This document shows, piece after piece, positions 7,880-19,126 of a stretch of 59,165 nucleotides of DNA (positions are counted from its first letter, which is position 1; every line of letters starts with the position of its first letter). The DNA is from Paraburkholderia ginsengiterrae. Lineage in GTDB: Bacteria; Pseudomonadota; Gammaproteobacteria; Burkholderiales; Burkholderiaceae. The position numbers and the translations under genes were made by a program. The stretch lies in the NCBI RefSeq assembly GCF_001645125.1, contig NZ_LXKA01000335.1, positions 1-59,165 of the forward strand, read 5' to 3'. Below the pieces are notes generated by a model, which saw only the letters and a program-made list of their open reading frames with translations, made no database searches and was not told the origin of the DNA.

Positions 7880-7907
7880 GATTCGGCATGCAACCGAATC
7901 CCCATAT
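7880..7907 (+). promoter_or_regulatory. inverted repeat and CCCCATAT box upstream of groES
   Basis: GATTCGG-N7-CCGAATC (7880-7900) is a perfect 7-bp inverted repeat. It abuts CCCCATAT (7900-7907), which matches the -10 element of sigma32 promoters, about 20 nt before the groES start. I do not see a good CTTGAA at -35. It differs from the CIRCE operator sequence. It may be an operator or an RNA hairpin in the leader. Confidence 0.45.
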
Positions 7908-7927
7908 CTGACGATACGGAGCCAACC

Positions 7928-8230
7928 ATGAAAATCTGTCCTTTGCATGATCGGGTCGTGGTCAGGCGGCAGGAACAGGAGCGCAGGACCGCAGCAGGCA
8001 TCGTCATCCCCGATACGGCGGCCGAAAAACCCGACCACGGAGAAGTGATTGCCGTCGGCCCCGGCACGCGGCTCGAGGATGGCCGCCGTTGCGAACCGGA
8101 CGTCAAGGTGGGCGACCGCGTGCTGTTCGGCAAGTATGCCGGCACCGCCATCAAGGTCGAAGGCGAAGAGCTGCTGGTCATGCGCGAAGCTGACCTACTG
8201 GCGGTGGCGACCGCGGATTCCGCTTCATGA
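7928..8230 (+). CDS. groES: co-chaperonin GroES
   Basis: A 100-aa lid of the GroEL cage. The start [14 protein letters not shown], the mobile-loop region [25 protein letters not shown] and the core VGPGTR...[35 protein letters not shown] are all canonical. Length is typical. It is followed 66 bp later by groEL. It sits in the stress island with small heat-shock proteins and dnaK, which suggests an accessory chaperonin set; the housekeeping pair would be elsewhere. Confidence 0.96.
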   Translation: MKICPLHDRVVVRRQEQERRTAAGIVIPDTAAEKPDHGEVIAVGPGTRLEDGRRCEPDVKVGDRVLFGKYAGTAIKVEGEELLVMREADLLAVATADSAS

Positions 8231-8275
8231 GGAGATCGATGGCGGCGCCATCGCACGGTGTTGCATTTTGTCTGA

Positions 8276-9919
<1,644 letters not shown>

Positions 9920-9997
9920 CACTGCGCGGTGGGATGACGGCGTAACGGAGCGGGATTCACGGGACCTTCCCCAAAACAGTTCGAGCGAGTGAACACC

Positions 9998-11932
<1,935 letters not shown>

Positions 11933-12055
11933 GCCGCAGCAATGCCATGCTTCGGCTCGATTCCAGGCTTGGACGAACCGATACACGGACATCTCGTAAT
12001 AGCCGGTCCGCGCCGTTCGCTGTTACGGCGGACACGATTTCCATTTTGGGTGAAC

Positions 12056-12319
12056 ATGAAGCTGAATTTGACGATTGATTCCACGCCTTTGAGCATTGAG
12101 CTTGATGACGTAATCGCCGGGCTGCTGGCGGTGCGGCTGGACGCGCCTTCGGAAGGCGACGCCATGCGCGACGCGATTTCCCGTCATCTGAGCGACGTCG
12201 GCGGTCCATGGCTGCTGGATGAGGAGCACATGCGCAATCGCATTCTGCGCCGTCTCATTCTGGAAATCGTCGATCCGGCGCTGGTCGTTCGCTATCTGAT
12301 GATCGAGCAGCAGCAGTAG
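12056..12319 (+). CDS. small hypothetical protein, 87 aa
   Basis: Acidic, helix-rich protein starting at MKLNLTIDSTPLSIELDD. The region RDAISRHLSDVGGPWLLDEEHMRNRILRRLILEIVDP has heptad-like spacing of hydrophobic residues. There is no signal peptide or membrane segment. The site before the ATG is weak (GGGTG). It may be a small partner of the chaperones upstream, but nothing in the sequence proves this. Confidence 0.6.
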   Translation: MKLNLTIDSTPLSIELDDVIAGLLAVRLDAPSEGDAMRDAISRHLSDVGGPWLLDEEHMRNRILRRLILEIVDPALVVRYLMIEQQQ

Positions 12320-12476
12320 GTTTTCGTGCGAAACGGACGTGGAAGGCGGAAGCTGCGCGACGAGGCACGCTGTCGGGAACCTGAAATATATGAATCAGGG
12401 AGCAGGCGCGCCAATTTCGTCCAGGATGGCTCGCGCGAGCGGCACAGGTGAGCTGTTTTACTGTAAGGAGGTCGCT

Positions 12477-13001
12477 ATGGAACTTCACATTCATTCGCAC
12501 CATTTCACTCGCCGTACGCCTGACTGGCGCGCGGCCGTGATCGGCGGGTGTGTCGCTGGCGTGGTTTTCCTGGTGCTCGAGCTCGTAGCCATGTGGGTCA
12601 CGGGGCAGAGCCTATGGGGACCACCGCAAATGATCGCGGCAATCGCCCTGGGACGTGATGCGCTTGCCCGACCTGCCACGTTTGACCCGGGCATCATGCT
12701 GGTGGCGCTCGTCGTCCACTTTGCGCTATCGATCGTCTTCGCGCTCATTCTGGCGGTGATCATGGCGCCGTTCAGCTTTGATTCGAGCATCGGAATGGCC
12801 TCGCTGGTGGGGGCTTTATTCGGCGTCGCCGTGTACCTGGTCAACTTCTACGGCATGACCCGGTTGTTTCCGTGGTTCGCAGACGCCAGAGGCTGGATGA
12901 GCCTCATTGCCCACATCGTGTTCGGGCTGGTAGCGGCAGACACCTATCTGCGTCTCGAAAGGAGGGAGACAGACGTGAGTGGAACGAAGGCCACCAGCTA
13001 A
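12477..13001 (+). CDS. four-helix integral membrane protein, 174 aa
   Basis: The ATG at 12477 (MELHIHSHHF) follows TAAGGAGGTCGCT, a strong ribosome binding site. Four hydrophobic segments are seen: AVIGGCVAGVVFLVLELVAM, IMLVALVVHFALSIVFALIL, GMASLVGALFGVAVYLVNFY and LIAHIVFGLVAADTYL. The His-rich N-terminus (HIHSHHFTRR) is notable and could bind metal. Membrane proteins of this type occur in proteobacterial stress islands without known function. It is the last gene of the chaperone group. Confidence 0.8.
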   Translation: MELHIHSHHFTRRTPDWRAAVIGGCVAGVVFLVLELVAMWVTGQSLWGPPQMIAAIALGRDALARPATFDPGIMLVALVVHFALSIVFALILAVIMAPFSFDSSIGMASLVGALFGVAVYLVNFYGMTRLFPWFADARGWMSLIAHIVFGLVAADTYLRLERRETDVSGTKATS

Positions 13002-13165
13002 CAACACGGTCCGGCAAGACCCACGTCGGCATCAGGTACGGCGACGGCGCAGGCGGCGGCGCTGCGTGCGCGGTTGTTTGCAAAGCGCCCGGCGCATGCC
13101 AGCTGCGAGCCGCGCAGGCGGCACGGCAGCCGCGCCGTCGTCTCCCGTTTCGGCGCACCGGTCAC

Positions 13166-13194
13166 GGATGGCGGCCGAGCTTCGGCCGCCATCC
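13166..13194 (+). terminator. long GC-rich hairpin closing the stress island
   Basis: A perfect 12-bp stem, GGATGGCGGCCG at 13166-13177 with its complement at 13183-13194, and a 5-nt loop. No T-run follows, so it is a terminator-like or mRNA-stabilising hairpin and not a textbook intrinsic terminator. It lies 165 bp after the membrane-protein gene. Confidence 0.5.
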
Positions 13195-13364
13195 GGGGTG
13201 CCCTTAAGACTTGGCTGATTTTGCCACCTGCATCGGCCTGAAACGACCCAGGAAGTGTGGGCACATTCCGAGAGCCACAGTAAACGCGGCTCTTACATCG
13301 CCCGAGGCGCTCAGAGTCATTTGAGTCCCGCGATTACCCCTGCAAGCGTTTCGCCCACACACAC

Positions 13365-13589
13365 TCAATCTTCGCCGAACGCATCGTCCGGGTACAACGC
13401 TTCGAGCGGATCAAGAATCGTTCTCACCCGCGTCAGTTCGACGATAAATTCGTCAATCAGGTGCAGTGCATCCAGCACCTGCTCCTGAAAGGAGCCTTCG
13501 TGTCGCGATGGCACCGACGGTGCGCCGTTCAAGACCGCGTGCGCCATGCTGTTTCCCAGCAGATCATCGCGCAGCCCTTCGGGAGACAT
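13365..13589 (-). CDS. short ORF, possible C-terminal fragment
   Basis: 74 codons (MSPEGLRDDLLGNSMAHAVLNG to LEALYPDDAFGED). The second half, EQVLDALHLIDEFIVELTRVRTILD, looks like a genuine amphipathic helix. It begins where the IS110 transposase remnant breaks off, so it may be the end of an unrelated gene fused to that remnant. No family is recognised. Confidence 0.35.
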   Translation of the reverse strand: MSPEGLRDDLLGNSMAHAVLNGAPSVPSRHEGSFQEQVLDALHLIDEFIVELTRVRTILDPLEALYPDDAFGED

Positions 13590-13603
13590 CTCCCGGCCCC
13601 CTT

Positions 13604-13780
13604 CGCCTCCAGCGCGACGTGGTGACCTGCAAACTTCTCAAGCATGGAGTCAAAGCCGACATGATCATTCGGAAGAGTCAACGGAGTGGATGTCACACCA
13701 ACTGCTATGTCCAAAGTGGCTTTCGCCACGTCGATGCCAGCAATGACCAGTGTCGGATTCGGAACTGGCAAGCTCGCCAT
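13604..13780 (-). pseudogene. IS110-family transposase N-terminal fragment
   Basis: MASLPVPNPTLVIAGIDVAKATLDIAV followed by LPNDHVGFDSMLEKFAGHHVAL is the start of a DEDD transposase: the first catalytic Asp is in GIDVAK. The expected MEATG block and everything after it are lost, and the reading frame runs into unrelated sequence near 13605. Confidence 0.75.
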
Positions 13781-14034
13781 TACCCCTCCTTGTACATGCG
13801 AATTCGGTACACACAACTGTTCGGGCTTTCGATGAGCAGTTCGGCACTGCGCCTTAATGCTTAGAGACGGGCTTCAAACCCCATGGAAGTTCTGGCTGCA
13901 CGAGCATCGCTTAACTTGCATCAACACCGGCCTGTGATGGCATTGCCCAACATCCGTTTGGCACGTTAGTCGCGTATGGGAAAAGCGGACTCGACGCCAA
14001 CACATTCCTTTCGAACTAGCGATGGGAGAGGGAG

Positions 14035-14304
14035 GTCAGGGCGTACTGCGCGTGCGTCGCGCGGGCGAGCCACGTATGCCGGGAAGTCGAGAATGGCGAC
14101 GAGGTGCTTGTGGTCTTTCATGCCGGGCGAAGCCTGCATGTCGCCGAACTGGTATCCGGGCAAGCATGAACTGCACGAGCGGGTGCCGACCTGAAATTAC
14201 ATGATTGTCCATGCTCGCGGACGCATCGCGATCATCGACGACAAGCGTTATGCGCGCAGTGTCATCGATCGGTTGACGCGCGCGCACAAAGCCTCGCAGC
14301 CATA
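14035..14304 (+). pseudogene. PaiB-like FMN-binding regulator, pseudogene
   Basis: Three pieces in different frames add up to the middle of the PaiB family: NGDEVLVVFHAG, then CMSPNWYPGKHELHERVPT, then a stop where Trp is expected (TGA at 14192-14194), then NYMIVHARGRIAIIDDKRYARSVIDRLTRAHKASQP. A frameshift near 14120 and the nonsense codon both break it, and the N- and C-terminal parts are missing. PaiB proteins bind FMN and act as negative regulators of sporulation or protease genes in bacilli. Confidence 0.75.
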
Positions 14305-14367
14305 ACCATGGAACATGGTCGATGCGTCCAGGCACTACCTCACAACCGAATCCAAACAAGGCTGCGT

Positions 14368-14967
14368 CTACAGACCAAATGCCGTTTTCATCATGCTCAA
14401 GCGATCGGCAACCCGTCGTGCATAGCCCTTGGCGCCCCCGCTATAGCGACATAGCGCGCCCTCGAGGTCTCCACCTGACGCCCTTATGTAGTCTCGGAGA
14501 ATCGCGGACCCGATATGGACGTTGGTGCGCGGGTCGGTCAAATCGGATGTGCGAAGGACACGGTCTCTGTGTTGAGATGGAAGTACTTGCATGAGTCCCT
14601 TGGCGCCAACAACACTTATCGCAAATCGGTCGAAACTAGATTCGACTGCGATCACTGCAAGCAATAACAACGGCGAGATTGTGTAACGCCTTGCCGCAGT
14701 TAGCACCGCGTGACCGATTCCCAAGGCGTCGTGTAATCCTATATGAAAACGAGAACTCACAACAGCTGCGATTTCCTCTGCTGTGGGTGCTTCCTCTAGC
14801 GGCAGGTGGACCGCTTCAGCCGACGTCGGCCAAGCCGGCGCAACGGCGCCATAACACAGCCCCGTTAGCGAGCAGAAAACCACAATAGCCGAGAGGACGA
14901 TGTCGCGCAGGCGGCGAGCAAGAGTGTGTAGCCACCCAATTGAATCTTCGCTCAGGTTCGTGAACAT
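14368..14967 (-). CDS. lytic transglycosylase (SLT domain)
   Basis: A 199-aa exported enzyme that cleaves peptidoglycan glycan strands. A signal anchor or signal peptide lies at about residues 22-42 (IVLSAIVVFCSLTGLCYGAVA). The catalytic domain has AVIAVESSFDRFAISVVGAKGLMQVLPS, where the Glu in VESSF is catalytic, then NVHIGSAILRDYI and ALCRYSGG. This is a small soluble or anchored LT of the kind often found with secretion or conjugation systems, but no such system is next to it. A GAGGA site precedes the ATG. Confidence 0.88.
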   Translation of the reverse strand: MFTNLSEDSIGWLHTLARRLRDIVLSAIVVFCSLTGLCYGAVAPAWPTSAEAVHLPLEEAPTAEEIAAVVSSRFHIGLHDALGIGHAVLTAARRYTISPLLLLAVIAVESSFDRFAISVVGAKGLMQVLPSQHRDRVLRTSDLTDPRTNVHIGSAILRDYIRASGGDLEGALCRYSGGAKGYARRVADRLSMMKTAFGL

Positions 14968-14979
14968 GGTCTATGTTCC

Positions 14980-15258
14980 TCAATATTCCATGGTCACGAT
15001 CGGTTCAATCGGTCTTCCATGGAACGACACGACGACGAATAGATGAAAACAACAAAGTAGAAAATCGGAGTATCGTGTACTGTCCAATTCAGTCTTTAAG
15101 AAATTAAACAATCTGCCCAGACCTTCCGCAGCGAAAACAGCAGAGTCGTCAAGCCAGACGCTCGAGCGCCCGATCAATGCAAGCTGCGCACGTTTCGCTC
15201 GCAACCAACTCGCGAATGCTGTTGGCATAGCGTTGGTGAGCCGCAGGCACCTGTCCAC
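14980..15258 (-). CDS. uncertain hypothetical ORF
   Basis: 92 codons from a GTG at 15258. The frame stays open upstream (AWLVELDEQIKREECKS) but reaches a stop without a good start, so it may be a frameshifted remnant. The stretch NAMPTAFASWLRAKRAQLALIGRSSVWLDDSAVF looks protein-like; no family is recognised. Confidence 0.3.
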   Translation of the reverse strand: MDRCLRLTNAMPTAFASWLRAKRAQLALIGRSSVWLDDSAVFAAEGLGRLFNFLKTELDSTRYSDFLLCCFHLFVVVSFHGRPIEPIVTMEY

Positions 15259-15375
15259 GCTCTTGCATTCTTCACGTTTGATTTGTTCATCCAGCTCGAC
15301 CAGCCATGCCCGGGTCGCTCGAAGTCTTTTCGATACCCATCACAATTTTCCTTCAATGCCAACGAATCGTCGACG

Positions 15376-15507
15376 CTACAGTAAGCATACCTTATTAAAA
15401 TCTACGGTCCGCCGGTAGACGTTCCTGTTCAGCCATGGCACGAACGTGTATTCGTCGTATGCATTGCTGCCCACATAAATCCAATTGCTGAGAATTCTGG
15501 ACATCAT
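15376..15507 (-). CDS. 43-codon ORF with strong RBS downstream of a tandem-repeat promoter
   Basis: MMSRILSNWIYVGSNAYDEYTFVPWLNRNVYRR and ten further residues, ending TAG at 15376. AGGAG lies 5 nt before the ATG. The peptide is rich in aromatic residues (Tyr, Trp, Phe), with no signal peptide. On the same strand, 134 bp upstream, is a full pair of the 19-bp repeats shared by the catabolic genes (15641-15678), which argues the ORF is or was part of that regulon. It could also be the start of a truncated enzyme. Confidence 0.45.
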   Translation of the reverse strand: MMSRILSNWIYVGSNAYDEYTFVPWLNRNVYRRTVDFNKVCLL

Positions 15508-15640
15508 CGTCTCCTACTTTTTCCACCATTAATGGGCGCCGGTTTTACAACAAAGGCCGCTCCATGCCGGCTTTCATGTCCTCCGATGCCAAGGCGGCGA
15601 GTTGCAAACTCGTTCGCCTGCAGCACGTCGCTACCAATAG

Positions 15641-15678
15641 ATAGTACATGATGACTAAGATAGGTAAACATACCAACG
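15641..15678 (-). promoter_or_regulatory. tandem 19-bp regulatory repeats, copy F
   Basis: On the minus strand, CGTTGGTATGTTTACCTAT (15678-15660) is directly followed by CTTAGTCATCATGTACTAT (15659-15641). Both fit the unit NTTTKGTATNATGACCTAT. No GGGAATACCC box is seen upstream, though a GTTTTTCTT run is in the corresponding place. It points toward the 43-codon ORF. Confidence 0.65.
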
Positions 15679-15823
15679 ACGTCAAGAAAAACTTTGGCGG
15701 CGTGTCCACTGGCTTCGCGCCTGAAAAGGCGGTCTCGAGCGCTCAAGCTGCTTGCGGGTGCCGGAACCGCTTCCCGGGAGTTGTCGTGGGGCTGGCAGGC
15801 TAGTGAGTAACCATGGGAAGAGC

Positions 15824-15892
15824 GGGAATACCCTCTCTTTTCCTCTTGCACAATGTTTTTCTTTCTGACCTAATTTCGGTACCATTTCCTAT
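15824..15892 (+). promoter_or_regulatory. GGGAATACCC box and tandem 19-bp repeats, copy A
   Basis: GGGAATACCC at 15824-15833, a 21-nt T-rich spacer, then GTTTTTCTTTCTGACCTAA (15855-15873) and TTTCGGTACCATTTCCTAT (15874-15892). It lies 61 nt before the ATG of the decayed dioxygenase copy, and is more diverged than the other copies, as expected for a dead promoter. Confidence 0.65.
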
Positions 15893-15953
15893 GACTATTC
15901 TGGGAGCGATTGCAACCGGAGCACACAACGACGTTTCAAGGGTTCAACGATCG

Positions 15954-16190
15954 ATGAAGGCATGCGAGGCATTCGACGAGGAAGGTGTCATCTGGCCATG
16001 GATCTTCCTGGCGAGCAGTAGCTGGCCCGGCGCTTCCTGATTTACGACCAGAAGATGGAAAAGCTGGACCCATGGCTGCCTGCTTCTTGAAGGCACGGCG
16101 CACAAGACTCACGGCCGAAACGCGAATCCGTTCGCGAAGGCCGCCCGGGCGAACTGGTCTGGCAGGATCTGGGGCACGTTTGATACTTCG
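15954..16190 (+). pseudogene. decayed duplicate of the phytanoyl-CoA dioxygenase N-terminus
   Basis: Pieces match the intact gene 390 bp downstream: MKACEAFDEEGVI against KAFAEDGAVLV at the start, and GTAHKTHGRNANPFAKAA against GTVHKTHNDNANPYAKGR. Frameshifts separate the pieces, and the catalytic part is absent. Upstream DNA is duplicated too (GATTGCAACCGG near 15908 against GTTTGCAACCGG near 16305), including the regulatory repeats. Confidence 0.75.
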
Positions 16191-16214
16191 CCATTGGCCG
16201 TAACCCGCAGAACA

Positions 16215-16284
16215 CAGGGAATTCCCTGTCTTTTTTCTTTTTCTTATTTTTGTATTATGACCTAACTTTGGTAGTATTTTCTAC
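16215..16284 (+). promoter_or_regulatory. GGGAATTCCC palindrome and tandem 19-bp repeats, copy B
   Basis: CAGGGAATTCCCTG (16215-16228) is a perfect palindrome. After it come TTTTTGTATTATGACCTAA (16247-16265) and CTTTGGTAGTATTTTCTAC (16266-16284). It lies 60 nt before the dioxygenase ATG and probably drives the uptake and oxidation genes that follow. Confidence 0.75.
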
Positions 16285-16344
16285 GAAGGCGCCGCAGGAA
16301 GCGTTTGCAACCGGGTCGCCTGTTGACGATTCAGGAGTTCAGCT

Positions 16345-17178
16345 ATGGAGGAAGCCACGCGCAAGGCGTTCGCAGAGGACGGCGCCGTTCTGGTCAAGGG
16401 CCTTCTCAGCGAGCAACAGTTGGCCCGGTGCCGACAGGTCTTCGACTGGGGTATCGAGAACCCCGGGCCTATGGCCTGCAGCCTCTTCGACGGCACAGTG
16501 CACAAGACGCACAACGACAACGCCAATCCGTATGCGAAGGGGCGTCTGGACGAGCTCGCTGGAGAGCTGCCGTTCGGCCGACTGTTCGCGGATCTCTGGG
16601 GCTCAGACAACGTCTGGTATTTCGCGGAGGAACTGTTCCTCAAAAGTGGGGGCAGGAGCGGGCGCTCGCCGTGGCATCAGGACACTTCCTACCTGCCATG
16701 GGAGGGCATGCACTTCGGCAATGCCTGGATCAGTTTCGAGGCCATACCCAAACAGAATGCGCTCGAGATTGTGCGGGGATCGCATCGAGGCCCGCGGCAC
16801 GACGGCACGACCTTTCAAAATGCTGAAGATCCGACTGATCCTCTGCATGGCGACGATGTCTGGCCACGCCTGCCGAATATCGAGGCTGAGCGCCGCGTTA
16901 GCCCGTCTGCTTACGAAATCATTTCCTGGGCGACAGAGCCCGGCGACGTCCTGCTGCTGCATCCGGGGGTGCTACACGGTGGCGGCGCGGTGGACACCGC
17001 GTTTCCGGATCGCCACACGCTCGTGCTGCGCTTCTTCGGCGACGACGCGGTTTTCAGCCCGCTGCCGCAACCGAGCCTCTCGGGCTTCACGCCGGCTGGT
17101 GTGTTGTTCGTTGAAGAACTTGCCGCGTTGAGAGAAGGGGATCCGTTTCGCGCACCGTGTTTCCGTCAACTCATCTGA
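16345..17178 (+). CDS. phytanoyl-CoA dioxygenase family Fe(II)/2-oxoglutarate oxygenase
   Basis: A 277-aa cytoplasmic oxygenase that would hydroxylate an organic substrate using O2 and 2-oxoglutarate. The iron ligands are H111 and D113 in SPWHQDTSYLPW and H211 in LLHPGVLHGGG; a downstream Arg in FPDRHTLVLRF would bind 2-oxoglutarate. Length and motif spacing are normal for the PhyH family. It is the first gene of the catabolic island's left arm, followed by ridA 17 bp later. The substrate is unknown; members act on acyl-CoAs, amines and secondary metabolites. Confidence 0.88.
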   Translation: MEEATRKAFAEDGAVLVKGLLSEQQLARCRQVFDWGIENPGPMACSLFDGTVHKTHNDNANPYAKGRLDELAGELPFGRLFADLWGSDNVWYFAEELFLKSGGRSGRSPWHQDTSYLPWEGMHFGNAWISFEAIPKQNALEIVRGSHRGPRHDGTTFQNAEDPTDPLHGDDVWPRLPNIEAERRVSPSAYEIISWATEPGDVLLLHPGVLHGGGAVDTAFPDRHTLVLRFFGDDAVFSPLPQPSLSGFTPAGVLFVEELAALREGDPFRAPCFRQLI

Positions 17179-17195
17179 CCAAAGGGGCCACCATC

Positions 17196-17609
17196 ATGAC
17201 AATGTCCACTACGCGGCAATCAATCATCCCGCCGCCGTTCCAGGCGTTCTACGACGCCTACCATTTCTCACCCGCGACCCGCGTGGGGGACACGATCTGG
17301 GTCTCCGGCCAGGTCGGCATCGGTCCGGATATGAAAGCCGGCGAAGGAATGTCGGCGCAGGCCCGTATCGCCTTCGAGTCCCTGAAGGCCGTGCTCGAGA
17401 CGGCGGGCGCGAGCCTTTCTGATGTGGTGGAGCTGACCACGTTCCATACAGATCTGCGCGGCGAAATCGAGGCCTTTTCGGCGGTCAAGGACACCTACTT
17501 CCCGGCGTGCTTTCCCTTGTGGACGGCGGTTGGCGTAACACAACTGGCATTACCCGAGTTGTGCATCGAGATTCGGGCGGTGGCCGTGGCAGGGTGCGGC
17601 GAGGGTTGA
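17196..17609 (+). CDS. RidA family (Rid/YjgF) imine deaminase-like protein
   Basis: A 137-aa protein of the Rid family, whose members hydrolyse reactive enamines/imines to ketones or aldehydes and ammonia. The motifs FSPATRVGDTIWVSGQVGIGPDM, QARIAFESLKAVLETAGASLSDVVELTTFHTDL and AVGVTQLALPELCIEIRAVAVA are typical, and the Arg in EIRAVA matches the substrate-binding Arg of active Rid proteins. AAAGGGG precedes the ATG at 17196. Its place among amine oxidases suggests it clears or converts imine intermediates. Confidence 0.88.
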   Translation: MTMSTTRQSIIPPPFQAFYDAYHFSPATRVGDTIWVSGQVGIGPDMKAGEGMSAQARIAFESLKAVLETAGASLSDVVELTTFHTDLRGEIEAFSAVKDTYFPACFPLWTAVGVTQLALPELCIEIRAVAVAGCGEG

Positions 17610-17685
17610 GCGGTTTGGTCTCGATGCGTCAGGATTGAATCTGACACTTCGTATTGCGAATTAGATTGAAATCGGAAGGAGAGTC

Positions 17686-19050
17686 ATGATGAGAAAGCAC
17701 ACTATTGGAGCCTTGTCGGCCATTGCGGCAGCCTTACTGCTCGTGGCCGGGGCCGCCGTTGCCGACGATCTCACGTCGGTAGGCGCGGAGCGCTCGGCCA
17801 GCAAGGACGGGCTCGTGCCGGCGTTTGCCGGCCGGGAAGCGACGCCGGCCGGTTGGGAGTGGGGCAAGATTCGCGGCGACTTCTGGAAGCACAAGAATGA
17901 AAAGCCCCTGTACACGATCGATGCATCGAACGTCGACAAATATGCCGACAAGCTTTCCCCTGGGCTGATCCAGCTCGTCAAGCAACTGAAGGGCTATCGA
18001 ATGGACGTCTATCCGTCGCATCGCGAGTGCCAGTTGCCTGATTTTGCCGAGCAGAATTCGAAGGCAAATCTCACGACGGCGAAACTCGCTTCGGATGGCG
18101 AGACGGTGCAGGCCGCAGTGCTCCCCGGCGTGGCCTTCCCGCAGCCGAAGAACGGCGCCGAAGCGATCCTCAACTACGAGACGCGTTATCGCGGCGAGGG
18201 CGTCGAGTGGTCGCCGGTTGTCACGTCCATTGCCCCGCGCCCCGGCAGCAGTGACTGGATCGACGCAATCGGTCCCCAGTCGTTCTTTTTCCCGGCCGGC
18301 AAGGAAGGCAAGACCACACCGCAGGACGTCGACCAGTTCAACCTGGGCGCCTACTTCTCGGTCGATTCACCGGCTGCGCTGGCCGGACAGGCCTTCGTGC
18401 AGCGTCAGTATTTCGACAAGGATTCTGAGACGTACTACTACTTTCCGGGCCAGCGCCGCGTGAGGCGTATGCCGGCCTATACGCATGATGCGCCGCTGAT
18501 CGGCTTCGAGAATCAGTACCTGATCGACGAATCCAACATGTTCAACGGCTCCATCGACCGCTTCAACTGGAAGCTTGTGGGCAAGAAGGAAATGATCGTT
18601 CCGTACGACGATTTCGGCATGTACAACTTCAAGGACAAGCTGCATGACGTCGCCACGCTCAATGGCATTGCGTCCGACCATCGTCGCTACGAGGTGCACC
18701 GCGTCTGGGTGGTCGAGGCGACGCTCAAACCCACGGCGCGTCACGTCGCGTCCAAGAAGGTTTACTACCTGGACGAGGATAGCTGGCTCGCGCTTGTAGG
18801 CGAGGACTATGACGCGCAGGGCAAGCTCTGGAAGGTGCGCGAGAGCTATCCGATCCCGGTGTGGGAGCTGGGTGGCACCTGCGATAACGAGCCGATGGCG
18901 CAGTACGACCTCAACAGTGGACGCTACGTGTTCGACGCGTCGTCGATTGGCCAGGGCAAGGACCTTCACTGGTACGAGCAGGTCAGCAACCCGCGTTTCA
19001 AGACCGATTTCTTCACGGCTGAATCGTTGAGATCGGTGAGCGAGCGCTGA
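17686..19050 (+). CDS. DUF1329 periplasmic/outer-membrane-associated protein
   Basis: 454 aa with a signal peptide (IGALSAIAAALLLVAGAAVA, cleaved near residue 26). The mature protein is rich in Tyr and Asp and has the family hallmarks YRMDVYPSHRECQLPDF, RDxx-like PGQRRVRRMPAYTHDAPL, FNGSIDRFNWKLVGKKEMIVPYD and the C-terminal YEQVSNPRFKTDFF. DUF1329 proteins have a LolA-like fold and accompany DUF1302 porins and RND transporters in steroid, alkane and other hydrophobic-compound clusters. GGAAGGAG precedes the start. Probable role: periplasmic carriage of a hydrophobic substrate. Confidence 0.9.
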   Translation: MMRKHTIGALSAIAAALLLVAGAAVADDLTSVGAERSASKDGLVPAFAGREATPAGWEWGKIRGDFWKHKNEKPLYTIDASNVDKYADKLSPGLIQLVKQLKGYRMDVYPSHRECQLPDFAEQNSKANLTTAKLASDGETVQAAVLPGVAFPQPKNGAEAILNYETRYRGEGVEWSPVVTSIAPRPGSSDWIDAIGPQSFFFPAGKEGKTTPQDVDQFNLGAYFSVDSPAALAGQAFVQRQYFDKDSETYYYFPGQRRVRRMPAYTHDAPLIGFENQYLIDESNMFNGSIDRFNWKLVGKKEMIVPYDDFGMYNFKDKLHDVATLNGIASDHRRYEVHRVWVVEATLKPTARHVASKKVYYLDEDSWLALVGEDYDAQGKLWKVRESYPIPVWELGGTCDNEPMAQYDLNSGRYVFDASSIGQGKDLHWYEQVSNPRFKTDFFTAESLRSVSER

Positions 19051-19126
19051 GGTTCGGCGCAGGTGCAGGGGACCGACGCGCGCCGCTGGCGTGTGTCGGC
19101 ATCGAGGGTGACGGCAGGGGAGACTC

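Noticed and set aside
15504-15851. Minus-strand 115-codon frame as a gene
   Set aside because: It covers the regulatory repeat pair F and the decayed zone, has no motif, and conflicts with the better-supported short ORF downstream.
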